The notes beneath the pieces were generated by a model. That model did no database searches. It worked only from the letters and a program-made list of their open reading frames with translations, and was not told the DNA's origin. A stretch of 32,622 nucleotides of DNA. Origin: Leptospira alexanderi serovar Manhao 3 str. L 60 (lineage in GTDB: Bacteria; Spirochaetota; Leptospiria; Leptospirales; Leptospiraceae). Of the stretch, positions 20,404 through 29,678 are shown in pieces. The DNA is taken from the NCBI RefSeq assembly GCF_000243815.2, contig NZ_AHMT02000041.1, forward strand, positions 1-32,622, read 5' to 3'. A program made the translations under genes and the position numbers. How positions within the stretch are numbered: the stretch's first letter is position 1; every line of letters starts with the position of its first letter.

Positions 20404-21847
20404 GAGTTTAGTTTTTAATTCGTCTTCTGAAAAACTGAACTTTCAAGATATAGATGAAAATACTTTTAGTTTCTATGATTTACAGTTAAATGTTCGTAAA
20501 GCTATTTCTTTTTTGAAATCATTGGATTTTTCAAAATATAAAACCTTAGGAATGATTGTAAGTTATAATTGGAAGAGTTTCATTTGGGATATTGCATGCC
20601 AAATAACTGGATTAACAACAATGCCGATTGATCGTGCTTACGTTTTAAAGAATCCGTATTTTTTAAAAATTCTGCCCGTAGATTTTTGGTTGAGCGATAT
20701 TGATTTACCTGAAATCAATAAAATCTCGTTAAATTCATATGAGACTTATGAACCATGCTTTGGAAAATTACTAGAAAAATCTGCGGATATATTTACATAT
20801 AAAATTACCTCGGGTACAACTAAAGATCCTAAATTGTTGCCTTGTTCCTCGGAACATGTTTTTCATATGATCGAAGGAATAGAGTCCATTTTTCCATTTA
20901 AGGAGACTGGGAAATTATTAATTTCAATGCCTTTCTCCATTTTCTTGCAAAGAATTCTCGTTTATTGTGCTATCAGAAATAATTTGGAAATTGTATTTAC
21001 AAACCCTCAAAGGTTGGTCACCTATTTTCAAAAATGTAGGCCAACAATTATGATTGGCGTTCCGCATCTTTTAAATAGCTTTTATGAATTACATAATAAG
21101 CAAACAGAATTAGTAAATAAAGATTCATTCCAAGATTTTTTTGGAGGAAAGTTAGAATGTCTATGGACAGGATCTTCACCTATATCAGAAAAATTACTAA
21201 AAATATATGCAGATAGTAATATTCCGGTTTATGAAGGTTATGGTATGACTGAAGTTGGAATGATAGCTAAGAATTATCCTTCAAAATCAAAATTGAATAC
21301 CGTTGGGTCGATTTTTCCTGGCGTTCAACTGCGTTTTGATGAAAATAATGCAATTGAAGTAAAAATTAAACATCCTCCTGCAAAAGCATATTTAAATTCG
21401 AATGAAGTATTTCCTATAACCGAGGACGGTTGGATTAAAACTGGTGATATCGGCTTCCTTGATAATGATGGGTTTCTAGTTTTGACTGGTAGGATTAAGG
21501 AAACAATTATACTTTCAAATGGAAAGAATATTTATCCAGCAATGCTGGAAAAACAATTATTAGAACTGGACAGCATTTGTAATGTTTGTGTCATTGGGAA
21601 CAGTTTACCTTATTTAATTGCAGTGATTCATCCTAAAAAGAAAACCGATTATCGAAATGAAATTCTTAATTATTTAAGATCGATCAATAATTTGCATGCA
21701 GAATTTGAAAAAATATTGTTTTGTATTTTTACGGAAGAACCTTTCGGAGAAGATAATGGATTTTTGAATGCACGCTTGAAATTAAATCGAAGTGCAGTTG
21801 AAAATTGGGCAGGCAAATTAAGTGATAAATTTCTAATAAAAGTTTGA
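20393..21847 (+). CDS. AMP-forming acyl/aryl ligase (ANL superfamily)
   Basis: 484 residues from ATG 20393, with AGGGG upstream; this start overlaps the previous stop by 11 bases. Motifs: P-loop TSGTTKDPK (139-147), YGMTE (283-287), TGD (350-352), GRIKE (366-370) and the C-terminal NARLKLNR with the adenylation Lys at about 463. The protein should activate a carboxylic acid to the adenylate and pass it to CoA or to the ACP encoded at 24344. It is a little shorter than fatty acyl-CoA synthetases and may be a fatty acyl-ACP or amino-acid type. The substrate cannot be read from sequence. Confidence 0.88.
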   Translation: MILKSLVFNSSSEKLNFQDIDENTFSFYDLQLNVRKAISFLKSLDFSKYKTLGMIVSYNWKSFIWDIACQITGLTTMPIDRAYVLKNPYFLKILPVDFWLSDIDLPEINKISLNSYETYEPCFGKLLEKSADIFTYKITSGTTKDPKLLPCSSEHVFHMIEGIESIFPFKETGKLLISMPFSIFLQRILVYCAIRNNLEIVFTNPQRLVTYFQKCRPTIMIGVPHLLNSFYELHNKQTELVNKDSFQDFFGGKLECLWTGSSPISEKLLKIYADSNIPVYEGYGMTEVGMIAKNYPSKSKLNTVGSIFPGVQLRFDENNAIEVKIKHPPAKAYLNSNEVFPITEDGWIKTGDIGFLDNDGFLVLTGRIKETIILSNGKNIYPAMLEKQLLELDSICNVCVIGNSLPYLIAVIHPKKKTDYRNEILNYLRSINNLHAEFEKILFCIFTEEPFGEDNGFLNARLKLNRSAVENWAGKLSDKFLIKV

Positions 21848-21849
21848 GT

Positions 21850-22878
21850 ATGACTAAGCGATTAAATATGCCAATTTGGTATATTCCGGGTGAGGTATAT
21901 TATTTTGGAAAAGTATTCGGAGAAATTGCTGCAGAACTTATTCATCAATCACTAGATGAGGATATAATTGCAAGGAAAACTACGAATTGGTATAAATATG
22001 CCTCGGAGACTTATGATTTTTTGAAAATTCACGAAATGAGATTGGTTAAGGATCTTGAAGGTTTGGCAGAAGGTGCAAAAATCGAAATTTTTGAAGCCAT
22101 TTATATACAATATAGAAGAGAAATATTAAAAGAATATTTAAAGAAAAAAACTTTGGATTGTAGCTTATTCTCATATCATGGAGGAAAAACATTCTTAGCT
22201 CAAACAATAGATTTGGAATATAGATACGAAAAATTTGGTGGTGTTTTAAAAGTTGATTATAAAAATCATAGTGTGTACCAATATACGTTTGCTGGTTTAT
22301 TGGGATATACAGGATTGAATAGTAATGGCTATGCAATTGGTATTAATATGGTACATTCTAACCATTGGAGAATAGGTGTATCGCCTTATTTAATAATAAA
22401 AAAAATGCTCGATACAGAGACTTATGTCGAAGCTTTGAAAGTTATACAGCAAACACGAGCTAGTAGCTCTCGGATAATAACACTATGTACTAGGGCGGAA
22501 ACGTTCAATTTTGAGATTATTCCTTTCGAAATTGTTTTAAACAAAAAAAAGGATTATTTTGTACAAACAAATCACTTTACCCATCAAAAGTTTAAAGATA
22601 TGGAAATGATTACGCGGTTTGGTAAATTTAATTCAGTTAGTCGACAAAACAGACTAATAGAATTGATATCAACACTACCTCCAAAAGATATCAATCGCGT
22701 TCATGAAATTATTTCAGATAAGGAAGGGGGTTTAAATAGCATTTGCTGTGAGGGAACGGGAAATGCAGACAATGTAAAAACTGTAGCTGCAGTTTGCTAT
22801 GATATAGAAGCATTGTCTTTTTACGCTTTAAAAGGACTTCCTAATGAAAATTTTTTCGAGGAATTTAAATTTGGATGA
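21850..22878 (+). CDS. C45-type Ntn-hydrolase / acyltransferase (isopenicillin N acyltransferase-like)
   Basis: 342 residues from ATG 21850. Before the active site lies the family pattern DLEGLAEGAKIEIFEAIYIQYRREI (68-92). Cys104 in LDCSLFSY is the expected nucleophile that becomes N-terminal after self-cleavage. Downstream are AQTIDLEYR, GLLGYTGLNSNGYAIGIN and QTNHF, all typical. The residue before Cys104 is Asp, where IAT-like proteins mostly have Gly, so self-processing may differ. The enzyme should transfer or hydrolyse an acyl or aminoacyl amide. Its operon neighbours are the acyl ligase and the PhzF-like gene. Confidence 0.82.
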   Translation: MTKRLNMPIWYIPGEVYYFGKVFGEIAAELIHQSLDEDIIARKTTNWYKYASETYDFLKIHEMRLVKDLEGLAEGAKIEIFEAIYIQYRREILKEYLKKKTLDCSLFSYHGGKTFLAQTIDLEYRYEKFGGVLKVDYKNHSVYQYTFAGLLGYTGLNSNGYAIGINMVHSNHWRIGVSPYLIIKKMLDTETYVEALKVIQQTRASSSRIITLCTRAETFNFEIIPFEIVLNKKKDYFVQTNHFTHQKFKDMEMITRFGKFNSVSRQNRLIELISTLPPKDINRVHEIISDKEGGLNSICCEGTGNADNVKTVAAVCYDIEALSFYALKGLPNENFFEEFKFG

Positions 22879-23690
22879 ATAGTAAACTAACTAAATATGC
22901 AGTGTTTAATGATGTATATGAAAAAGGTAACATTGCTGGTGTATTAACCGGATTCACAATACCGAATGACTCCGAGCTTATTAAAATAGCTAAAATGAAT
23001 AATCTTCCAGTCTTATTGTATATTCAAAACGATAATGATATATTTAATGTATCATTTTACAATAGCCAACGAAAGATGAATTTTTGTGGACATGGAATAC
23101 TTGCAGCATCAGCCTTTTTAATGGATAATACTCATTCTTCAATATTACACATTCAGGGACACGCTTACAAGGTATATAAGGACTATTTAATGTACTATGT
23201 GGAATTTGATTCTGAAATCAAAGAGGAATCTCGCCCAGACATTACCTATTATTTGGATAGAATTTTTAAAAATACAATCTCGGAATGGAAAAATATTTCA
23301 GTAATTGATAATGGGAATAAAAAATTATTTGCTGAAGTGGTTAAACAAATTGAATTTGATAAACTGCATCCTAACGAAAATGAAATAATAAATTTATCAA
23401 AGGAATTTAATGTTAATGGAATATATATTTACAAGAAAGATTCCTTTAATGAAAACGGGCTTTTGCTAGAAGCAAGGTCATTTAATCCTCTTTCAGGGAA
23501 ATTGGAAGATCGGGCAACGGGTTCAGCCGTTATTTCCCTAATGTATTATTATCGAGATAAATATAATCGCATAGCTGTTAAACAAGGGATAAAAGGTGAT
23601 CAATGCTATTTAGAATCTTATTTGGATGGAAATGGAAAGATTATGCTAGGTGGAAAAGTTTTGTTAGAAAGAAAGGATAATAATGAATAG
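22875..23690 (+). CDS. PhzF-like isomerase/epimerase, catalytic Glu apparently missing
   Basis: 271 residues of the DapF/PhzF fold. MNFCGHGILAASAFL (68-82) and FNPLSGKLEDRATGSAVISLMYYY (about 205-230) are the two half-domain signatures. PhzF enzymes isomerise a C=C or abstract a proton using a Glu in the segment SET(T/A)FV. Here the corresponding stretch reads NNLPVLLYI (42-50) without a Glu, so the chemistry may differ or the protein may be non-catalytic. The start overlaps the previous gene by 4 bases and the end overlaps the next by 8. Confidence 0.82.
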   Translation: MNSKLTKYAVFNDVYEKGNIAGVLTGFTIPNDSELIKIAKMNNLPVLLYIQNDNDIFNVSFYNSQRKMNFCGHGILAASAFLMDNTHSSILHIQGHAYKVYKDYLMYYVEFDSEIKEESRPDITYYLDRIFKNTISEWKNISVIDNGNKKLFAEVVKQIEFDKLHPNENEIINLSKEFNVNGIYIYKKDSFNENGLLLEARSFNPLSGKLEDRATGSAVISLMYYYRDKYNRIAVKQGIKGDQCYLESYLDGNGKIMLGGKVLLERKDNNE

Positions 23691-24330
23691 TTTGGAACTT
23701 TTAAGAGAATTTTCCACACCATTAATTTCGGATGCTCTTGATTCTTTAGGAATAAATGGTGGATTAGAAGGGATTAGACCTATAGATATTAATAGTAAAA
23801 TTGTAGGTCCTGCTTTTACTGTGCAATTTGCACCGGTAAAAGAAAATCAACAAGGTAACGCTGCAGATTATTTGGAAGAAGTGCCTCCTGGTTCAGTGAT
23901 CGTTCTTGAAAATCAAGGCAGAACCGATTGCACAGTTTGGGGTGATATTCTCAGCAAACTTAGCCTCAATAAAAAAATTAATGGAACAGTTATCAATGGA
24001 ATGGGAAGAGATATTGCTGAAATTCTAAGTATTGGTTATCCATTATTTGTTAAAGGTACTTATATGAAGTCTGGCAAAGGAAGAACTCAAATGCAATCCA
24101 CTCAGGCTTCGGTAGTTATCGGTAGCACTGAAATTAATCCTGGTGATATTCTTGTTGGCGATGCTAGTGGTGTTATTAGCATTAAAAAAGAAATTTTAAA
24201 TGAAGTTGTTAGTTTATGTCAGAAGATAGACGAAATGGAAAAAATAATTTTGCAAGAATGCCTTGCAGGAATGCCATTATCAAAGTCTAGGAAAAAACAT
24301 AACTATAATCAATATTCAATTATTAAGTAG
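23683..24330 (+). CDS. RraA-like / HMG-aldolase family protein
   Basis: 215 residues of the RraA fold. TPLISDALDSLG at the N-terminus, NGMGRDIAEILSIGYPLFVKG (105-125, with R109 and D110 of the aldolase site) and NPGDILVGDASGVISIKK (152-169) are characteristic. Many family members are metal-dependent aldolases of 4-hydroxy-2-oxo acids that release pyruvate; others inhibit RNase E. In this operon with a second aldolase gene and a 2-oxo acid aminotransferase, the aldolase role is likelier. It overlaps the PhzF-like gene by 8 bases. Confidence 0.82.
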   Translation: MNSLELLREFSTPLISDALDSLGINGGLEGIRPIDINSKIVGPAFTVQFAPVKENQQGNAADYLEEVPPGSVIVLENQGRTDCTVWGDILSKLSLNKKINGTVINGMGRDIAEILSIGYPLFVKGTYMKSGKGRTQMQSTQASVVIGSTEINPGDILVGDASGVISIKKEILNEVVSLCQKIDEMEKIILQECLAGMPLSKSRKKHNYNQYSIIK

Positions 24331-24343
24331 CGTCATAAAAACT

Positions 24344-24598
24344 GTGGAAAATCAAGATTTTGAAAAGCAAATACTTCTGGTAGTTTCGGATTGTTTACCT
24401 AACAAACAACTTTTAAATACTGATAGAAATACATCCTTAAATGAATTAGGACTTGATTCTCTTGGATATATGACAATTTTTAGCCTCCTCGAAATGATAA
24501 CTGGGATAAAAATCCCTGACGATGATCTTACAATGGATAACTTTGGTACTTTTAATAAAATCATACAATATTTTTCCCATAAGCTTGGAGCAAAGTAA
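24344..24598 (+). CDS. Acyl carrier protein
   Basis: 85 residues from GTG 24344, which begins 13 bases after the previous stop; upstream in-frame starts would overlap the RraA-like gene and look foreign to an ACP. The sequence is acidic and helical with the carrier motif LGLDSLGYM, Ser39 being the site for phosphopantetheine. It could carry the acyl or aminoacyl unit loaded by the AMP ligase and used by the KAS III-like enzyme and the reductase fusion. Its size is normal for a free-standing ACP. Confidence 0.87.
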   Translation: MENQDFEKQILLVVSDCLPNKQLLNTDRNTSLNELGLDSLGYMTIFSLLEMITGIKIPDDDLTMDNFGTFNKIIQYFSHKLGAK

Positions 24599-24726
24599 GT
24601 GAACATATGGGCGGCGCCTATATAAAAAGATAGATTTTTCATCAGAGAATAGTCACCAAATGGCGGTTTAATGAAAAAATTCGATTGGGAAGATCGTCAT
24701 TTTTATATTTTATAGAGGTATGTCCT

Positions 24727-25890
24727 ATGGTAATTTTTTTTCTAATAAGCGCTTTTTTTTCATATTTTGCAGGGAATATATTTAATTATTCGATCATATT
24801 ATTGAGTAGTAATTTAAGCAAAGGTGAAGTATTTTCTGGCTTAACCTATATGATCACATATATTCCTGTATTTATCCTTAGCAACTTTGTTGGGAAACAT
24901 ATTCATATTAGGTCTAACCGATTCCTGCTTTTTACTTTTCATTTTATTTTTGCTTTATCAGGGCTTTTAATTCTAACTTTTTTATCAGAATTAAATTTCT
25001 TTTTATTGATAACAAGCGTAATCATAAATGGACTTTGTTTTGCGTATATAATTCCATGCAGATTCAATTATCTTAACCGAACGGTTGGAAAGAAACAAGC
25101 TGCAAAATATTCAATTATATTGAATATTTTATTAATTTTAACTTTTGGTATGTCACCAAAATTTACAGGTTGGATCCTAGAAAATTATTCATATAATTCA
25201 ATTATGATAGTAATCATCTCCTTTTTTCTTCTTAGTAATTTATTTTTGCTTCTATTTCAAATAAAAGAAAAAAATGAAATGCCTGAGGAGGGAGTCCAGA
25301 TAGTTGAAAATATTAATCCTGAGTTAAAAAAACAGGTTCTGACTTTCACTGCAGTCTCTTATTTTTTACTTGGACCTGCGATGATTCTTATTCCCGGATT
25401 TTGTAATAAAATTCTTAAGTTAAGTGAATATCAAAGAGGGGATTTTCTTTCATTTCTAGGCATTGGTTTACTGATTGGAGGCATCCTTGCTACTTTGTTC
25501 TTTAAGTTTATAAAGGAAATTCATATATATTTTTATATGCTTATGTTAATGGGATTAGTTTTCTCCTTAATTCCTGTTGCCAATAGTTTATTAATTATGA
25601 AAATATTTTTAATGCTTACAGGAATCCTTGGGGGCATTTTGGGTGGATTCATTTCTGGAATGATTCAACTGATTTTGAAATCCAAAGAAAAAGGATCTTT
25701 TTTGGCTCAATATAGTCGAATTATTCAAGTAAGTCCACCGTTCTTTGGATTTTTGGCAGGCTTAGTTTCAAGCCAGATTGGAATATCCATGACTATGGTA
25801 TTATGCGGTTTAGTAATTTTTATTCTGTCCGTGATAATGTTTTTTAAATTTTCAATATTGATTAGATATAATTTGAAATTATCAGGATAA
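24727..25890 (+). CDS. MFS-type transporter, probable exporter
   Basis: 387 residues from ATG 24727, chosen because AGAGG lies about 10 bases upstream; the TTG at 24685 is unlikely. About 12 hydrophobic segments are visible in two blocks separated by a charged loop (residues ~175-200, KEKNEMPEEGVQIVENINPELKKQ). It lacks strong signatures for a particular drug or sugar subfamily. Position at the end of the biosynthetic operon suggests export of, or self-protection from, the product. A 14-codon ORF (24671-24715) lies just upstream and may be nothing. Confidence 0.8.
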   Translation: MVIFFLISAFFSYFAGNIFNYSIILLSSNLSKGEVFSGLTYMITYIPVFILSNFVGKHIHIRSNRFLLFTFHFIFALSGLLILTFLSELNFFLLITSVIINGLCFAYIIPCRFNYLNRTVGKKQAAKYSIILNILLILTFGMSPKFTGWILENYSYNSIMIVIISFFLLSNLFLLLFQIKEKNEMPEEGVQIVENINPELKKQVLTFTAVSYFLLGPAMILIPGFCNKILKLSEYQRGDFLSFLGIGLLIGGILATLFFKFIKEIHIYFYMLMLMGLVFSLIPVANSLLIMKIFLMLTGILGGILGGFISGMIQLILKSKEKGSFLAQYSRIIQVSPPFFGFLAGLVSSQIGISMTMVLCGLVIFILSVIMFFKFSILIRYNLKLSG

Positions 25891-25986
25891 AAGGAAGCCA
25901 CGGATTCTCGATTTTTTTTTAAAGAAGGTCATTTATACAGGATTATTAACATGAAAAGAGGACAACATTAAGACTTTGGGCGGGCC

Positions 25987-28911
25987 TTACATACTTTTTT
26001 GTTTCTTTAAAAATCCTAGAGTAAAGTTATGCTGTTTGGCTATGGATGCAATTTCTTTAACTTGTTGCTTTGTTATTTTTCCTATGCTAAAGCTTTCAGT
26101 TATTCCATTCAAACCGAGAAGCATGGTTTCACTCATACAGGCAAATCCGTGACCTTTGGATAAAGGCATACCTTGGACTTCAAAATCAGGATTTAATGGG
26201 TATTTTACTACTCCTCCAAGTATAACTAAAACATCGTCCCTTGCTGTTTCGACAGAAGGATGAACATCGGGAGGAAGGGCTATATCACAAATTACAATCG
26301 GACCATTTCCAAGATGCTCTGGAAAAATGATCGGCCTTGGAAAACTACTCGCGGATAAGATAATATTTGCAGATTTCAAAGAAGTAAGATCTGTTGAAAT
26401 GACCACAGGGGCATTTGATCCCAATTCATTATTTAAACTCTGAAACAATAATTCTCCAGATCCAAGCAAGTAATTCTCTAGATTATTTTGGTCAGAAATA
26501 AAATATCGTTCTACAAATTCAGTTACAGTCGCTGTGTTATAAATGGAAGCAGCCAATCCAGTTAATTTTAAATCTAATTGCGTTCCGCCTTCACTCAGAA
26601 CTTCTAAAACTCGCCTAATTGCGTTCTCATATAGGGTTGCAGCTAAAGCAATCAGAGGCTTTTCCCTCCCTTCTCTTCCGATCAAAATAATTTTGGGAAT
26701 AGATTCAGAAATTATCTCACTATATACGCTCCCTATATTTCCATTAGCCCCAACTACTGCAAATGTTGAATCACTTAAATTAATGTTTTGAATTCTGGCA
26801 GCTTCATAAATCCCTTCTAAACCCATAGCAACTGTAAATGAATTTCCAGTCGTCAATGCAATGGCATCATTTTTAATGTTTTTACAATTGTTAGAAACAA
26901 CAGAAGTTAAACCACCAAATCCAACGACGGTACAACCATTTTGCACAGCAATGTTTGTAGCTTTTTCAAGGGTCTTAGAAATAAATTCAGTTCGCCTATC
27001 TATCATACTTTGAGCAATAATGTCAGAACTCATCATAATCCCAATAAACGTAACTTCGACGGCATCACCAGTTGTAGAATATATAATTTGTTTATTATAA
27101 ACACATGGTTCAAAGCTTTGATATATAGATTGGATCAAATTTTCTATTTCTTCCTTTTCAAATAATTCTAAACTTTTATCGTGAAACGACAAATGGTATG
27201 AATCTATCAGATGAAATATAAATCCTACTTTTTTAATTTGATTTGAATCTTGTGCACTAACTCTAAATTTTTTGAAATCTTGAATTGGGTTTTTACTTTC
27301 AAAGTCTTCCTTGTACACTAAAAATTTTAATAATTCGTACAAGTTGTGCTTATCCAATACCTCGCACAATCTTTCAAAAGCATTCGCAATTCGACTACAT
27401 TCTTCAAATGTAATAAAAGCAGAAGGTTCTATTCGAACTGTTAAATGATCTGACATTGTTGGTGCGACTCGTATTCTATGTTCATGGAAAAGATATGCAG
27501 AAATAATTGGCCCCAAATAATTTTGTTCAGACAGCAAGCGGAATAATCTAGAATGGGCATGTTCCGGTTTTTTAAATTGAATACCTATCATCAAACCTGT
27601 TCCCCGAACATCATCAATGACCAAAGGATATCGTTCTTTAAAATTTCTAAAAATATTCAAAAGAAAATTACCTTTTTCAATGCAATTTTCCATAATTTCA
27701 GAATTTTCTTCGAGTAATTGTAAAGCCTTATAAGCGATTAAAGAACTAACTTCATCCTCTGAAAATGTTGAGCTATGTATCATTCCAAAATCTGGTTCAT
27801 ACATTTTTTTATTTACCGTAAACGCAGAAACCTTTGCAATACCGCCACCAAGACTTTTTCCTAAGAGATAATAATCACCTTGAATTCCAAATTGTTCAGA
27901 ATATAAAAATGATCCAGTCCTACCCATACCACATTGAATTTCATCTAACACCAATGGTATATCATTTGCACTTGTGAATTTTCTGCATGCATGAAAAAAT
28001 GTTTCATCAATGGAATGAATGCCACCTTCTCCCTGCAATGGTTCAATAAAAACTGCTGAAATGTTTTCGATTTTTTTTTCTACGATAACTATTTTATTTT
28101 TTTCAAAATCAACCTCAAAGAATGATTCTTCTAAATCTTTAATAACGGAGTTAAAATTTTGAAAATCGACAAAAATAACTTGAGGTCCAAGTCCAGTAAA
28201 TTGTGTTCTAAAATTCTCATTGTAAGTTAATTGCAATGATCCTAAAGTTTTCCCATGAAATGCTTTCTTCAATGCCAAAAAAAAGGGGGTTTTATCAAAT
28301 ACTTTCTTATTATGCTCAAATAATAATTTAAAAATATATTTCGGGTTTTTTGAATCGGCTGTTATATTAAATTTTTTTGTAGCAAGGTTGAAAAATTGTT
28401 CTGAGTAACTATAACTTCCATTCTTAACAAGACTTTCAATTTTAATTCTATTTTCTTCGAAATCCTGTAATCTTTTTTTATTTTTATTTTTGCGGTATAA
28501 TTCTGCATGCTTAACTGCGCATTCTACAGCTTCTGTTCCTGAATTTGCAAGGGTTGTAATGTATTCATTCTGAAATCGCGAACAAAGCATATCATTCAGT
28601 TGTTTCGCGACTAAAGCTGCCCCCATTCTGCAACTGGCTTGTGCGGAAAATGGAGTTAGGTTATCTAAATTAGCCTTTATGATTTTAATAAATTCAGAGT
28701 AATTATGACCAAATAATAAAGATCCGTATCCAGCCAAACAATCTAAAACTTCTATTTCTTTTTTTTGATCATTAAAGTAAAATACACTATTACCATAAGC
28801 TTTGTGAAAGAAAACATCTAATCGGAGAGTTTTCAAAAGAAAACCAAGATTTGGTTTCGAATATTCAGTGTATAATTTTGAGAAGTCAATATTCTCTAAA
28901 CTTGCGATCAT
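25987..28911 (-). CDS. Class III aminotransferase fused to an acyl-ACP-reductase-like domain
   Basis: 974 residues. Residues ~1-520 are a class III PLP aminotransferase: NSGTEAVE (123-130), AFHGKTLGSL, IEPLQGEGG (289-297), DEIQCGMGRTG (323-333) and PLP Lys352 in LGKSLGGG; a charged ~60-residue insertion lies near 140-205. Residues ~550-974 resemble cyanobacterial acyl-ACP reductase: GFGGLTSVV, TTGNSFTVAMGLE, the NAD(P) loop VVGANGNIGS (~719-728) and GFACMSETMLLGL with Cys925 at the likely thioester-binding position. The pair would reduce an acyl thioester to an aldehyde and transaminate it to an amine. TamH-type and PigE-type proteins combine similar activities. GGGAGAG precedes ATG 28911. 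Convergent with the main operon. Confidence 0.87.
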   Translation of the reverse strand: MIASLENIDFSKLYTEYSKPNLGFLLKTLRLDVFFHKAYGNSVFYFNDQKKEIEVLDCLAGYGSLLFGHNYSEFIKIIKANLDNLTPFSAQASCRMGAALVAKQLNDMLCSRFQNEYITTLANSGTEAVECAVKHAELYRKNKNKKRLQDFEENRIKIESLVKNGSYSYSEQFFNLATKKFNITADSKNPKYIFKLLFEHNKKVFDKTPFFLALKKAFHGKTLGSLQLTYNENFRTQFTGLGPQVIFVDFQNFNSVIKDLEESFFEVDFEKNKIVIVEKKIENISAVFIEPLQGEGGIHSIDETFFHACRKFTSANDIPLVLDEIQCGMGRTGSFLYSEQFGIQGDYYLLGKSLGGGIAKVSAFTVNKKMYEPDFGMIHSSTFSEDEVSSLIAYKALQLLEENSEIMENCIEKGNFLLNIFRNFKERYPLVIDDVRGTGLMIGIQFKKPEHAHSRLFRLLSEQNYLGPIISAYLFHEHRIRVAPTMSDHLTVRIEPSAFITFEECSRIANAFERLCEVLDKHNLYELLKFLVYKEDFESKNPIQDFKKFRVSAQDSNQIKKVGFIFHLIDSYHLSFHDKSLELFEKEEIENLIQSIYQSFEPCVYNKQIIYSTTGDAVEVTFIGIMMSSDIIAQSMIDRRTEFISKTLEKATNIAVQNGCTVVGFGGLTSVVSNNCKNIKNDAIALTTGNSFTVAMGLEGIYEAARIQNINLSDSTFAVVGANGNIGSVYSEIISESIPKIILIGREGREKPLIALAATLYENAIRRVLEVLSEGGTQLDLKLTGLAASIYNTATVTEFVERYFISDQNNLENYLLGSGELLFQSLNNELGSNAPVVISTDLTSLKSANIILSASSFPRPIIFPEHLGNGPIVICDIALPPDVHPSVETARDDVLVILGGVVKYPLNPDFEVQGMPLSKGHGFACMSETMLLGLNGITESFSIGKITKQQVKEIASIAKQHNFTLGFLKKQKSM

Positions 28912-29299
28912 AGATTCTCTCCCAAAGAAAATACTGTTTCAATTTGTAACATCAGTATGTCAGTTTTTTCATTAGAAACGAATGGTAAAATACTTTTCTA
29001 ATATTTCAATATGAAACCCAGATATTAATTACGTTACTCTAAATATACAATTGACTGCTTAAAATTCTGAACTTGATTGAAATCAAAGATTTGTTTTAAG
29101 ATTTAGGGTATTTTATGGCCTATAAAAAATGTAATATGCAAAATAATACATCATCTGCATCGAGTAAACTTTTTAAATATAAATCGAACTTAGAATTATT
29201 TTAAAACAATATTTCTAAATGTGATTCGACAACAAAAGCACCTAAATTAAATTATGCAATAAGTAACTTCAGTCTGGATTATTTGTAGAACGGAAAACT
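28912..29299. promoter_or_regulatory. Divergent intergenic region between the fusion gene and the second operon
   Basis: 388 bases, strongly AT-rich, with no gene. It must contain the promoters for the leftward aminotransferase-reductase gene and the rightward SCP2-permease-oxidase operon. I see several weak -35-like TTGACT/TTGTTT boxes but no pair I would call a promoter. A short ATCAGTATGTCAG imperfect palindrome lies near 28951-28963. Confidence 0.5.
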
Positions 29300-29674
29300 A
29301 TGGAAGCAGATAATATGATAAACTCAACAATTCTAGAATGTCTCACTTTATTTCAGGAAAAAGTTAATGAAAATCCGAGAATGAAGACTCTTTTAAAAAA
29401 TTGGAATCCAATTATTCTTGTGGAGAGTAATGATCTAAACGATAAGTATTTTTTGACAATTAAAGATACAAGAATTGTAGATATTCAAAATAATTATTCT
29501 GAAGATATTAATCATTTAATTCATCTTAGAGCAAATTCTGAAAATATCGTATCTGTGTTTAGCGGAAAACTAAATCCAGCAAATGCTTTCTTGAATGGTA
29601 CATTGGAAGTCTTTGCACAAGAAAAAGACCAAATAAAATTAGATGCAATCAGCTTAGTATTGTGGGGTATTTAA
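29300..29674 (+). CDS. SCP2-like lipid-binding protein
   Basis: 124 residues; ATG 29315, preceded by GGAAG, is an equally good start (119 residues). The pattern of a short N-terminal helix, a strand block (YFLTIKDTRIVDI, then INHLIHLRANSENIVSVFSGKLNPANAFLNGTLEV) and a final helix fits SCP2 sterol-carrier domains, especially the G-K-L-N/D-P-x-x-A-F-L-x-G-x-L segment. SCP2 domains bind hydrophobic acyl chains or CoA esters. It opens the second operon, 4 bases before the permease, and may hold a lipid-like intermediate. The assignment rests on that one block. Confidence 0.7.
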   Translation: MEADNMINSTILECLTLFQEKVNENPRMKTLLKNWNPIILVESNDLNDKYFLTIKDTRIVDIQNNYSEDINHLIHLRANSENIVSVFSGKLNPANAFLNGTLEVFAQEKDQIKLDAISLVLWGI

Positions 29675-29678
29675 GCTA

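Noticed and set aside
24263..24343. N-terminal extension of the acyl carrier protein
   Set aside because: It overlaps the RraA-like gene in another frame and its sequence (HYQSLGKNITIINIQLL) does not look like a carrier protein. GTG 24344 gives a normal ACP.
24671..24715. 14-codon ORF before the MFS gene, possibly a leader peptide
   Set aside because: No attenuator-like codon run or hairpin was found. It could be a remnant of an upstream extension, but there is no support for a function.
28912..29299. Possible sigma-70 promoters in the divergent region
   Set aside because: Several partial -35 boxes exist, but none is paired with a good -10 at 16-18 bases. In DNA this AT-rich such hits are expected by chance.
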